A DNA stretch of 61,982 bases from Halobacteriales archaeon QH_6_64_20. Lineage in GTDB: Archaea > Halobacteriota > Halobacteria > Halobacteriales > Halococcaceae. The number at the start of each line of letters is the position of its first letter. Positions within the stretch are counted from its first letter, which is position 1. The notes beneath the pieces are model-generated. The model was not told the origin of the DNA. It was given only the letters and a program-made list of their open reading frames with translations, and did not search any database. Shown one piece after another: positions 37,678-46,485 of this stretch. Where the stretch lies: contig PXQR01000142.1 of assembly GCA_003021235.1 (NCBI GenBank), positions 49,908-111,889 on the forward strand. Direction: 5' to 3'. The position numbers and the translations under genes were made by a program.

Positions 37678-39192
37678 CTACTCGATGTACCCGAGGTCTT
37701 CGAGCCGGCGTTTCGCGTCGTCACCCATTTCGGAGAGAACGTCCTCGTCGGTTACCTCGTCCCACGAGCCGCCGACGCGCGCTTCGAACTCTCGGAGAGC
37801 GGCTTCGACCGCCTCGATCTCGCCGTCTCCGTCCTCTCCGCCGCGGTCGCCATCAAGCAGGTTCTCGGCCTCGTCGGGGTCGGCGTCGAGCCGGTAGGCC
37901 TCGTCCGGGATGCGTTCGTTCCGGATGTACTTGCCGGCGGGCCGGCGAGCGGCACGCATCCGCGAGTAAAAGCGCGAATCCCGTTCGAGGGTGATGCCGG
38001 CGGCTCTCGCCTTGCTCTCTAACTGATTGAGTTCGACGACGGGGCGGTAGTACTCGACGAAGGCGGTCTCGCCCCCGTCGAACGCCCGGTAATCGTCGGC
38101 GAGCAACGACCGCCCGCGGTCGAGCGCCGTCCCCCCGGGAGCGGCCTCGGTGCTCGCGTGATCGAGCACCGTGTGATACAAGTCCACGAGTTCGACCTGC
38201 GTCTCGGCGTCGATTCCGGCACCCAGTTCGGGGTGTTTGATCATCAGGGGGACGTTCACGAGCGGATCGTAGATCGAGAACTCGTGGCCGTACAGACCGT
38301 GTTCGCCGTGGAGTTCGCCGTGGTCCGCACAGACGACGACTAAGGTGTCCTCCCATGCGTCGTTCGCGCGCAGTGCGTCGAACAACCGGGCGAGTTCGGC
38401 GTCGACGTGACGGATCTCCGCGTCGTACAGTCCACCGATCGCCTCCCATTCGGCTTCGTCGATGTCGCGCGCCCCGCAGTTGTACTTCTTTGCGTTCTGA
38501 CAGACGGCGCTCGAATCGACCCCGGGGGCGAACTCGGCTTTGTACTCCGCCGGGGGGTGATACGGCAGGTGGGCGTCCATGAGATTGACGAAGGTAAAGA
38601 AGGGTCTCTCGGCCTGCGTAGCTCCCTCGACGAACTCGATCGTCCGGTCGATCACTGCGGGCGTCTTCGAATCGGCCCCCTCGCCTCCGGCGAAGTACTC
38701 GTGGGCGCGATTACCGAGATCCACCAACCGATCGGCGAGCGAGCGGAGCGCGTCGTTGTCGTTCATTACTTTCCAAGCCCGCGCGAGCGGCCCCGAGAGG
38801 AAATCGCCCGGCATCACCTCGAAGAAGTTGTCCTGAAAGGCGAAACCGTCAGTGAGACGGGTGTAGGGGGTGATCCAAGCGTTCGAGGAGTAACAGGCGG
38901 TCGCGTAGCCCGCTTCGGAGAGCGACTCGGCGAGGGTGGTCGCCCCCTCGAGATAGGGTTTCTCCTGGGTCGCGCCGTGTTCGCTCGGGTACGAGCCGGT
39001 GAACATCGAGGCGTGTACGGGGAGCGTCCAGGGTGCCGGGGCGACGGCTTCCTCGTAGCGAACCGCCTCCTCGGCGAAGGCTTCGAGACCGGGCGTCGTC
39101 GGGCGATCGTACCCATACGCCGAGAGCCGGTCCTTACGAACGGTGTCCATAACGACGAACACGACGTTCCGGCCCCGCGGGCGACGATCCAT
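37678..39192 (-). CDS. Sulfatase-like enzyme of the alkaline phosphatase superfamily
   Basis: 504 residues. The fold starts with NVVFVVMDTVRKDRLSAYGY, which carries the first metal Asp. DAHLPYHPP and VVCADHGELHGEHGLYGHEF give the other metal ligands. The nucleophile region reads APWTLPVHASMFTG: the position filled by Cys or Ser (later formylglycine) in true sulfatases is Thr, and the following Arg is His. It has no signal peptide. It may be a phosphodiesterase or phosphotransferase instead of a sulfatase. Acidic C-terminal ~60 residues. The start at 39192 is set by the RRPRGRNVVFV boundary. Confidence 0.85.
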   Translation of the reverse strand: MDRRPRGRNVVFVVMDTVRKDRLSAYGYDRPTTPGLEAFAEEAVRYEEAVAPAPWTLPVHASMFTGSYPSEHGATQEKPYLEGATTLAESLSEAGYATACYSSNAWITPYTRLTDGFAFQDNFFEVMPGDFLSGPLARAWKVMNDNDALRSLADRLVDLGNRAHEYFAGGEGADSKTPAVIDRTIEFVEGATQAERPFFTFVNLMDAHLPYHPPAEYKAEFAPGVDSSAVCQNAKKYNCGARDIDEAEWEAIGGLYDAEIRHVDAELARLFDALRANDAWEDTLVVVCADHGELHGEHGLYGHEFSIYDPLVNVPLMIKHPELGAGIDAETQVELVDLYHTVLDHASTEAAPGGTALDRGRSLLADDYRAFDGGETAFVEYYRPVVELNQLESKARAAGITLERDSRFYSRMRAARRPAGKYIRNERIPDEAYRLDADPDEAENLLDGDRGGEDGDGEIEAVEAALREFEARVGGSWDEVTDEDVLSEMGDDAKRRLEDLGYIE

Positions 39193-39352
39193 ACGAGTCG
39201 ATCGCAACCGACGGGAATAAAGACCCCGATGCGAGTTCACACAGCGCCGTAGCGATCGACCGCTCGCGGCCGGTAGGATCACCGTACCCTCGAGCGTCGA
39301 CGAGTATCCGTCCACGCCGTCCGGTTCTTCGGGGTGCGCGCGAGACGAACAG

Positions 39353-39360
39353 GTATAAAA
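39353..39360 (+). promoter_or_regulatory. TATA box for the 39385 gene
   Basis: GTATAAAA at 39353-39360 lies 25-32 nt before the GTG at 39385, which supports that codon as the start of a leaderless message. Confidence 0.65.
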
Positions 39361-39384
39361 GATCGGTTAACTTACGGATCGAAC

Positions 39385-40326
39385 GTGACCGGCGAGGACA
39401 GGTCATGGCTCTCGATCGGGTTCGTGGTGCTCCTCTCGATAGCCCTCGCGGCGGGCATCGTCTCGATCGTCGGTATCCCCGGCTTCGTCGCCTACGGCGG
39501 GGTCGCGGACCTCGGTACCGGCGTCGGCACCGATGAAGCGAGCGAACCGGACGCCGCGGGCATCGGAGGTGACCTCGGAGCGTCGAGCGCAGGGCAAGCC
39601 AACGCAACGCCCATCGACGGCTGTGAGACCATCGCCGAGCCTGGAAGGTATGTCCTGACGCGGAACATCACCAATAACCTCGGGACGCGTACCTCACAGA
39701 ACTGCGTCTGGGTCAATTCGAGCGACGTCGTCCTCGATGGGGGCGGCCACCGGATCGACGGTATCGGCGTCTCGGACTCGACCGGCGTCTACATCGGGTC
39801 GCCGACGGAGGCGGGATTGGAGAACGTCACGGTCAGGAACCTCACGGTCTCCGATTGGCACAAGGGGATCTGGCATCGCGGCGTCGCCGAGGGCACCATC
39901 AGGGAGGTCAACGCCACGAACAACGCCATTGGGATCGGGGTCGAGAACGCGACCAGTACTCGGGTGGTCGACAACGAGGCGCGCAGGAACCTAATCGGGG
40001 TTCGCGTGACTCGGTCGACGCTTACCGTGCTGTCGGACAACGAACTCGACGACAACTACGGGACCGGCGTTTACGACGAACTGACGGCAATCGATCTCTT
40101 CGATCGGGAGGTCACGGTCGGCCCGCCGCTCGATCCCGACGGTGACGGTCGCTACGAGGACGTGACCGGCGATCGGGAGACGGACGTCTACGACTCGATT
40201 TCGCTGTTTGGGATCGTGACTGCCGATCGTACCGGACTCGGCGATCTCGAAGCGGGCCACCGCGAGAGGCTCGACCTCGATCGTGACGGCGACCTCGACT
40301 ACGGTGACGTCTGGACGCTCCTGTAA
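39385..40326 (+). CDS. Exported beta-helix protein with dockerin-like end
   Basis: A 313-residue surface or secreted protein. One N-terminal hydrophobic segment (about 10-32, IGFVVLLSIALAAGIVSIVG) is a signal or anchor. A linker is followed by a NosD/PbH1-type right-handed beta-helix (about 85-235), with VLDGGGHRIDGIGVSDSTGV, VRNLTVSDWHKGIW and VDNEARRNLIGV coils. The final ~65 residues contain two Ca-binding-type loops, DPDGDGRYEDV and DLDRDGDLDYGDVW, as in type I dockerins. GTG start, leaderless. Several N-x-S/T sites suggest glycosylation. It may bind surface polysaccharide. Confidence 0.82.
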   Translation: MTGEDRSWLSIGFVVLLSIALAAGIVSIVGIPGFVAYGGVADLGTGVGTDEASEPDAAGIGGDLGASSAGQANATPIDGCETIAEPGRYVLTRNITNNLGTRTSQNCVWVNSSDVVLDGGGHRIDGIGVSDSTGVYIGSPTEAGLENVTVRNLTVSDWHKGIWHRGVAEGTIREVNATNNAIGIGVENATSTRVVDNEARRNLIGVRVTRSTLTVLSDNELDDNYGTGVYDELTAIDLFDREVTVGPPLDPDGDGRYEDVTGDRETDVYDSISLFGIVTADRTGLGDLEAGHRERLDLDRDGDLDYGDVWTLL

Positions 40327-40402
40327 TGTCGATCCGACCGAAAGTATCCGCTCGAACATCGAGGCGACGAACGATCCGCCGTCGGGAAAGGCGGATCGCC
40401 GC

Positions 40403-41136
40403 TTACCCGAAGCCGATGGGAGCGGCGTGTGCTCCGAGATCGAGTTCTAACGTCCAGGCACTCGGATGCTGTTCGACGAGGTGCCAGTAGGTGTCCGCGA
40501 CGCGATCGGGGTGAATCCACTCGTCATCGAGGAGATCGGCCCGGTCACGCTGACCTGGCTTGCCGACGTTACCGTCGATAATTACGTTCACGACGTGAAC
40601 GCCTTCGGGCCACAGTCGGTGTGCTAACGAACGCGCCAGCCCACGAGCGGCGAAGCCGGCGGGGTTGTGGCTGGTCTAACCGCCACGGAGAGCGAAAGGG
40701 ACGCTACTAAAGAGGACGGTCCCGCCGTTCTCGGCTACCGTATCCGCGACGGCTTGCTCCGAACAGAGGAACGAACCGTAGACCCACACTCGCCACGAAC
40801 GCTCGAACGCCGATCGGTCGGCTCCGAGCGGGCCACCGTCGGATGCCGCGAGGCCGCTTTCGGTGTCGCCCGTCGGGTAGGCGTTGTTGCACAGGACCTC
40901 CACGGGACCGAACGCCTCGCGAACCCGATCGAACCCCGCCTCGACTCCTGCTGGGTTCGTAACGTCCGTCGGTATGGCGATGGCGTCGCCCTCCGTTTCC
41001 TTGGCGAGTTCGTCGGCGAGTCGTGTGAGGTACGCCTCGGAGCGAGGCCGACCGAACACCCTCCCTCGGCGAACTTACACGCCACCGATTCGCCGATCCG
41101 TGGTCCGACACCTGCGATGACGACCGTGCGTGTCAT
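40403..41136 (-). pseudogene. Short-chain dehydrogenase, frameshifted
   Basis: Starts with MTRTVVIAGVGPRIGESVAC (Rossmann TGxxxGxG variant). A single-base shift near 41045-41055 moves to the frame reading RSEAYLTRLADELAKE, PTDVTNPAGVEAGFDRVREA and VEVLCNNAY. An in-frame TAG (40676-40678) after FSSVPFALRGG is then followed, in the same frame, by NPAGFAARGLARSLAHRLWP and NVIIDGNVGKPGQRDRAD. The Tyr-x3-Lys pair is not recognisable. At least two lesions make it non-functional. Confidence 0.85.
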
Positions 41137-41205
41137 AGCCGGTAACAACTGTCCTGGGGACGAAAAGCGTTCGCTGGAAAGCGATTTCGGGACGTCGCTC
41201 GGCGT

Positions 41206-42336
41206 TTACGACGAACCCGAGCGGGTGTTCGCCTCGGCGGCCCACTCGGGCCACTCCTTTCGTTCCCGGCCCACGAAGGTCGAGTCGCCGGACATCGATT
41301 TCAGCGCCCGTGCGTCCCCGAGATCCCAGACGGCACCGTCCTCGTGGAACACCCCGGTGAGAACGCCCTTTCGCCGCTGGACGAGCACGTAGGCGGGTTT
41401 GAGCATGAGTGACCAGAAGAAGTTGCCGGTGCCCGCCCGCTTGATCGTGGGCGCGAGCGTCTCGTAGTCCGGTTGCCAGTCGTCGCCGGTAATCGGCGCG
41501 GCGAAGCCACTGCCCGATCGGGTGCGTTGCCACTCGGTGAGCCAGGCGGGTTTGCCGGTCGTCTTCGAGACGTCCGCGGCCTCGTCGAGCAACCGGCGGT
41601 AGATCCCCGCGTTGTTCGGGAAGTTGTAGTGAAACTGGTGGATATCCGATCCCCAGGCGGCGTAGTCGGCGTCGTTCGCGAGGCTCGTCGAGCCGATCGT
41701 CAACGGGACATCGCCCCGCTCGCGTCGCATCACGTCGAACATTCCGCGAGTGAAGTCCTTCTGCGCGGGGACCCACCCCGGTTCGTTCATCGCCTCGATG
41801 GCGAGCAGCCGGTCGTCGTTGCGGTGGCGGTCCATGAACCAGCGGACGAACTGTCGGGGTTCGTCCCATCGCCCGCGGTCGCGCGCGACCGCGAGCGACG
41901 GCGAGCGGATCGCGCGTGCGCTCTTCGGATCGCGGTTCGTCAGACGCTCGGGAGTCGGGTCGACGCCGACGCCCTCGAACAATCCCAACAACACCTGTAT
42001 ACCGCGCTCGTCGGCCGCCGACAGGAAATGCGAGATCGCCGCCGCGTGTTTCTCGGGCGACTCGCGCCAGACCTCGTAGCTCGTCCAGGTGCGGATCGCG
42101 TTGAGACCGAGGCGGGTCGCGTACTCCAGGTCGCGTTCGATCACCGATCGGTCGTAGGTGTGCCACATCTGGTAGGTGTTGTACGCCCGTGCCGGGAGGT
42201 AAAGCGCCCCACGGATCTCCACCGGCGGGTCGCTCGATGTCTCATCGACGGTGTAGCCCGCGAGTCCCGCGAGGCCGGCAACTCCCGAGACAGCGCCCGC
42301 CCGGAGGAAGTCCCGTCGTGCATACCGACCGGTCAT
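41206..42336 (-). CDS. Tat-exported glycoside hydrolase (GH5-like, clan A)
   Basis: 376 residues. A Tat signal (YARRDFLRAGAVSGVAGLAG) leads to a (beta/alpha)8 barrel. LGLNAIRTWTSYEVWRE and LLGLFEGVGVD are early strands. The acid/base Glu is in IEAMNEPGW and the nucleophile Glu in PAWLTEWQ. SDIHQFHYNF and NFFWSLML supply other subsite residues. Probably a mannanase- or cellulase-type enzyme acting outside the cell; substrate unknown. The frame is open upstream, but the ATG at 42336 begins the signal peptide. Confidence 0.88.
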   Translation of the reverse strand: MTGRYARRDFLRAGAVSGVAGLAGLAGYTVDETSSDPPVEIRGALYLPARAYNTYQMWHTYDRSVIERDLEYATRLGLNAIRTWTSYEVWRESPEKHAAAISHFLSAADERGIQVLLGLFEGVGVDPTPERLTNRDPKSARAIRSPSLAVARDRGRWDEPRQFVRWFMDRHRNDDRLLAIEAMNEPGWVPAQKDFTRGMFDVMRRERGDVPLTIGSTSLANDADYAAWGSDIHQFHYNFPNNAGIYRRLLDEAADVSKTTGKPAWLTEWQRTRSGSGFAAPITGDDWQPDYETLAPTIKRAGTGNFFWSLMLKPAYVLVQRRKGVLTGVFHEDGAVWDLGDARALKSMSGDSTFVGRERKEWPEWAAEANTRSGSS

Positions 42337-42545
42337 TCCCCGTGCTATCGAGGCGACTCGGATAAGGGTAGTCCTTCGGACCGGGAAACACGGAACCGGA
42401 TCACCGGCCCGGTCGCCGCCCGCGTACCGCCGATACTGCCGGGTATCGAGTTCCCGCCAGCCGCCGTGTACTCGCTCGCTACCGAGTGTCAGAGGTCGCC
42501 GCGAGTCGAAAAGCACTATAGCAACCGACCGACTACGGCCGAGGG

Positions 42546-43070
42546 ATGCTCGGCCCCGTCGCACAGGTCTCACAGATGCCTTCCTTTCTCCGGGACCTGC
42601 TCGCCTCGGAGCTGGCTTACCTCGCGTTGCTGGGGATCTTCGTGCTCGAAGGCGCGATGCTCATGTACTTCATGCCGAGCGAGGCCATCGTTCCCGGTGC
42701 CGTACTCCTGATCGGCGGCACGCTCGCGGAAAACGCCGCCATCATCGGGGTCGCCGTACTGGGCGCGACGATCGGCCAGTTCGCCCTGTTCCTGCTCGCG
42801 AAACGCGGCGGCCGCGAGTACCTCTTGGGAAAGCGGTGGTTCCGGGTGAGCGAGGCGCGCCTCGATCGGTTCGACGGCTGGTTCGACCGCTGGGGTCCCC
42901 TAATCATACCGGCGAGCAACACCTTGCTGTTCACCCGGGGAATGCTCACCGTTCCCGCCGGCTTCGCGAAGATGAGCAATCGGGAGTTCCTCGTCCTCTC
43001 GGCGCTCGGGACGCTCGCGTTCGAGACGATCCTCGCGGTGCTCGCGGTTGGCCTGTTGGGCCTGTTTTAG
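42546..43070 (+). CDS. DedA/SNARE-associated family membrane protein
   Basis: A 174-residue membrane protein with about five hydrophobic segments. The DedA features are EGAMLMYFMPSEAIVPGAVLL near the N-terminus, the charged loop GKRWFRVSEARLDRFDGWFDRWG, and SNTLLFTRGMLTVPAGFAKM. DedA proteins are linked to lipid scrambling and membrane homeostasis. ATG at 42546; a second ATG at 42576 is possible. It is divergent from the hydrolase gene. Confidence 0.88.
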   Translation: MLGPVAQVSQMPSFLRDLLASELAYLALLGIFVLEGAMLMYFMPSEAIVPGAVLLIGGTLAENAAIIGVAVLGATIGQFALFLLAKRGGREYLLGKRWFRVSEARLDRFDGWFDRWGPLIIPASNTLLFTRGMLTVPAGFAKMSNREFLVLSALGTLAFETILAVLAVGLLGLF

Positions 43071-43145
43071 TGAGGTTTAGTGAGAAGGGGGCCTTTGTCT
43101 GATGCGGTCAGAAACGCTTAGGAGGGTCGCCCGCGCCGGAAGAAC

Positions 43146-44450
43146 ATGGGCCGTCGGAAGCGAACGACCTATCTCCTCGCGCTTTCCGTTTTACTGACGC
43201 TTTCGCTCGGCGCACAAGCCGCGCTCGCCGGCCTCGGCGGCGCGGATGCGATCCTCTCGGGCGACGATCGGGCGAGCGCCGCGGCCACGAGCGAGGGCAG
43301 CGGACCGACACCCGGAAACACCCTCATCAGCTCTCAGAGCTACCATAACAGCGGCAAACTGATCGAGGTCACCCCCGACGGCGAGGTCGTCTGGGAGTAC
43401 GTTCCCGAGGACTCCCGAGTGTTCGACGCCGAAGTACTCGACAACGGCGATCTCTTAGTGGCGGTCGCGACCCGACTCTCGGCCGAGGACTGTCCCCAGC
43501 GCGCGCTCGATATCGAATCCGAAGCCTGCGTCTACAACCGGATCGAACGGGTCGAGTACGGCTCGAAGGACGTGGTCTGGAACTACACCTGGTACGACGC
43601 GTACATCACCCACCACGAGATCCACGACGTCGACATGCTCGAGAACGGCGAGGTCGCGGTCGTCGACATGGGCAACGACCGAGCCTTCACCGTGAACGAA
43701 GCCGGAAAGATCACCTGGGAGTGGAATGCCGACGAGCGGATCGCGCCGGGCACCGACTTCTACGAGACCTACGGCGGCGACCCCAATCCGGGCGGGGAGG
43801 CCGACTGGACCCATATGAACGACATCGACCGGCTTTCTAATGGCAACTTCCAACTCTCGATCCGTAATTTCGATTCGGTGATCGAGGTCGATCCCGAATC
43901 GAAAAACGTCGTCGAGGTCTACGGTCGGCCCGGCAACCGGAGCATCATGTACGAACAGCACAACCCCCACCGACTCGCGGACGGCGAGACGCTGCTCGTC
44001 GCCGACTCGGAGAACCAGCGGATCATCGAAATCGATTCGGAGGGCAGTATCGGCTGGGAGTTCGGCGGCAAGGCCGTTCTCCCCTGGCCGCGCGACGCCG
44101 ATCGCCTCCCCAACGGCACGACCCTCGTCACTGATTCGGTCAACGACCGCGTGATCGAGGTCGCGCCGAACGGCACGATCGTCTGGGAGTACCAGGGGGT
44201 CGCGCTTCCCTACAGTGCCGATCGCGTCGGTGTGCCCGAAGAGAGCGGTGGTCCGGTCGTCGGCGACACGGCTGAGAGTCGCTTCAACGACGCCCCGATC
44301 GTCGGAACGGTAACCGAGTACGTCTCCTTCGCGAAGTTCGTCTTACCGGAATGGGTCGACGCGCTTGCACTCCTCAACGCGATCGCACTCGTCGTCTGTG
44401 GAATGTGGATGCTCGTTACAGTGGCGCGCCGACGGTACCGCTCGGCGTGA
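43146..44450 (+). CDS. Arylsulfotransferase (ASST)-like beta-propeller membrane protein
   Basis: 434 residues. An N-terminal hydrophobic segment (about 8-28), a beta-propeller of six or so repeats with G.I.WE and DADRLPNGTTLVTDS-type signatures, and a C-terminal membrane helix (about 405-425, ALLNAIALVVCGMWMLVTVA). Repeats of the form W-E-(Y/W)... and HxxxxDxxxLxNG (HEIHDVDMLENG, THMNDIDRLSNG, HNPHRLADG) match the arylsulfotransferase family of haloarchaea. It faces the outside. The catalytic His in ASST enzymes may correspond to one of the conserved HH/H positions. True activity unproven. Confidence 0.82.
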   Translation: MGRRKRTTYLLALSVLLTLSLGAQAALAGLGGADAILSGDDRASAAATSEGSGPTPGNTLISSQSYHNSGKLIEVTPDGEVVWEYVPEDSRVFDAEVLDNGDLLVAVATRLSAEDCPQRALDIESEACVYNRIERVEYGSKDVVWNYTWYDAYITHHEIHDVDMLENGEVAVVDMGNDRAFTVNEAGKITWEWNADERIAPGTDFYETYGGDPNPGGEADWTHMNDIDRLSNGNFQLSIRNFDSVIEVDPESKNVVEVYGRPGNRSIMYEQHNPHRLADGETLLVADSENQRIIEIDSEGSIGWEFGGKAVLPWPRDADRLPNGTTLVTDSVNDRVIEVAPNGTIVWEYQGVALPYSADRVGVPEESGGPVVGDTAESRFNDAPIVGTVTEYVSFAKFVLPEWVDALALLNAIALVVCGMWMLVTVARRRYRSA

Positions 44451-44639
44451 CGCTCGGCTCCCTGGCAGTAATTCAGTGATTCGAGTTCGGCGTCGGTACC
44501 GACGTCGAGGGGAAACGTGCCAGGACGGGGCGATCTCCCCTTCGCTCGCTTGCCGGCTGAGACGACCGAGACACGACGAGCCGAGGGCTGAGCGGCGCGC
44601 GTCGAAAGAAAGGTGGTCGGACCGTGATCGTTTCGGCGT

Positions 44640-45005
44640 TTAGAAGGGGGCCTGGGGGCCTTCGTCGTCCTCGCTCGTCTCGCCGGGGAAGGATGGCTCC
44701 ATTCCACCCATGCCGCCTTCGCCGCCCATGCCGCCGCCGCCCATACCGGTATCGGCGTTGACCTGGGTGATCTCGGGGATCTCCTGGGTCATGCGGGCCT
44801 TGATCGCCTGGATCGTCATCGGCGAGATGCCACAGCCCGAACAGGCACCGCCTAACTGGACCGACACCTCGCCCGACTCGGCGTCGAGGTGGGTAATCGA
44901 GGAACTTCCACCGTGCATCTGGATCTGCGGGAAGTTGCGCCGCAGGAAGTTCGAGATCTCCTCGCGCAGTTCGTCCTCGTTGCGTCGGGCCTCCGTTTCA
45001 CTCAT
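44640..45005 (-). CDS. NifU C-terminal-domain Fe-S scaffold protein
   Basis: 121 residues. The NifU-C core (LRREISNFLRRNF-type helix, MHGGSSSITHLDAESGEVSV) carries the cluster-binding pair in GACSGCGISPMT. It hands Fe-S clusters to apoproteins. The C-terminal ~35 residues are Gly/Met/Glu-rich (GGGGMGGEGGMGGM), a common low-complexity tail. The ATG at 45005 starts the acidic MSETEARRNE; an ATG at 45029 is possible. Confidence 0.9.
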   Translation of the reverse strand: MSETEARRNEDELREEISNFLRRNFPQIQMHGGSSSITHLDAESGEVSVQLGGACSGCGISPMTIQAIKARMTQEIPEITQVNADTGMGGGGMGGEGGMGGMEPSFPGETSEDDEGPQAPF

Positions 45006-45116
45006 GTTCCCCGATACGTGCTGGCCCATCTTAGGCTTGCTGGTGACCCTCGCCGGCGGGACCCGAGGCCCGCACGCCGACCGGCGCCGACGGACGCTCA
45101 CGACCGACGGCTCGGC

Positions 45117-45488
45117 TCACTCGTCGGCCGGCTCGCCGCTGACGTCGTCGGCATCGTCGGCATCGGCATCCCCCTCGAATCCGAAGACGGCTCGGAGTTC
45201 GCGTTCGATCTCGGTCGCATAGATTTCGAGTACCACTTCTAACTTCTCGTCGTCGACGATGATCGCCGTGACGCGTTCGGTCGGGTCGTCGGGTAGCTCC
45301 AAGCGGAACTCGCCGTTGCCCTCGTAGAACGGTTCGGATTCGTTCAGTACCTGCTGGTCGATGGCGTGAACCAAGTCGGAATCGTATCGATCGCTCATCG
45401 TCTCGAAGGCCTCCCGGTAGGCGGTCTGGAGTTCCGCGAAGTATTCGGCGTACTTGGCCTCGAAACGCTCGGGATCGAACTCGGTCAT
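45117..45488 (-). CDS. DUF5783-like haloarchaeal protein
   Basis: A 123-residue acidic protein. It starts MTEFDPERFEAKYAEYFAEL and keeps DRYDSDLVHAIDQQVLNESEPFYEG, a pattern I associate with DUF5783 (number from memory). The tail is Asp/Glu-rich. No catalytic motif. Function unknown; conserved in many haloarchaea. Confidence 0.8.
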   Translation of the reverse strand: MTEFDPERFEAKYAEYFAELQTAYREAFETMSDRYDSDLVHAIDQQVLNESEPFYEGNGEFRLELPDDPTERVTAIIVDDEKLEVVLEIYATEIERELRAVFGFEGDADADDADDVSGEPADE

Positions 45489-45648
45489 GGTAGTACAACG
45501 CGCACGGAGACTAAAAGTCGGCTGGTCGATTCGATACCTGTCGGTAGCCGCCGCCGAACGATCGGTCTCGACCCGCGATTGCCGGTAATCGGTCGTTGGT
45601 CACCGGCCGTTTCTCAACGCTTTTGTTCGTCCGAGCGCGCGTAGAAGT

Positions 45649-46230
45649 ATGACTCGGTCGGCGAGCGATTCGCGCGAGCCGAGGGCGGACGTCGAGACCG
45701 ACGGCTCGGGCGCGCGAACGCCACCATCGCCACACCGCGATCGCCGGACACGGGATACCGTCGGACGAGAGGGCGACGCCCGTAGAACGCGGACGTCGCG
45801 CTTCAGGGAGCTTCGCCGACGGATATCGGCGCTCGGATCGGGGGTGCGCCTCGGCCAGTTCCTCTCGGTCGGCCTCCTCGGCGCGCTGTTCGACAACGGC
45901 CTGCTGGTTGCACTCCACGGCCTCGCCGGCGTTTCCCTCGGAGTCGCGAAATTCGCGAGCGCCGAGGCTGCGATCTTACTGATGTTCGCGTGCAACGAAC
46001 GCTGGACGTTCGCCGGGTGGGGCGAAACCGGCTCCACCGACCTCGCACGACGCGTGGTAACTTCCAACCTCGTCCGCCTCGGCGGGGTCGCGGTCGCTAC
46101 CGGCGTACTGTTGGCACTCTCGGAACTCGGCGTCTGGTACGTGCTCGCGAACGTCATCGGGATCGGGACCGGGGCACTGCTCAACTACGTCGCCGAGAGC
46201 CTCCTCACCTGGCGAGTACATCGGCAATAG
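45649..46230 (+). CDS. GtrA-like membrane protein
   Basis: 193 residues. A disordered Arg/Asp-rich N-terminus of about 70 residues precedes four membrane helices of the GtrA family: LGQFLSVGLLGALFDNGLLV, FASAEAAILLMFACNERWTF, LVRLGGVAVATGVLLALSEL and VLANVIGIGTGALLNYVAE. GtrA proteins help move lipid-linked sugars or anchor glycosyltransferases. A downstream GTG at 45844 would skip most of the disordered part; TTTTG near 45620 favours the ATG at 45649. Confidence 0.85.
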   Translation: MTRSASDSREPRADVETDGSGARTPPSPHRDRRTRDTVGREGDARRTRTSRFRELRRRISALGSGVRLGQFLSVGLLGALFDNGLLVALHGLAGVSLGVAKFASAEAAILLMFACNERWTFAGWGETGSTDLARRVVTSNLVRLGGVAVATGVLLALSELGVWYVLANVIGIGTGALLNYVAESLLTWRVHRQ

Positions 46231-46370
46231 CGGGAGACACCGATAGTGAAGTTCCGAGTGCCGTGGTAGCTGGCCGGTAACACGCATCGAGAGGCCCGGC
46301 TATCGACGGGGACGCGAGCGTGTGTGAACCGCGATCGAGGGATGCCAACCGCCGGCGATCGCTCGTCATG

Positions 46371-46448
46371 TTCTATACTGTTAGCGAGAAGTTCTTATGC
46401 ACTATCTGGCCCCCGGTTGCACAAAGACTTACAACAGACAGTATAGAA
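46371..46448. repeat. 78-bp element with perfect 11-bp terminal inverted repeats
   Basis: TTCTATACTGT at 46371-46381 is the exact reverse complement of ACAGTATAGAA at 46438-46448. The interior is A+T-richer than the surroundings and includes CTTATGCAC. It lies between the 3' ends of two convergent genes, so it may be a miniature mobile element or a bidirectional terminator. No coding capacity. Confidence 0.7.
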
Positions 46449-46485
46449 GATCGAACCGATAGGGTCGAAAACGCTGAAAGCGGCG

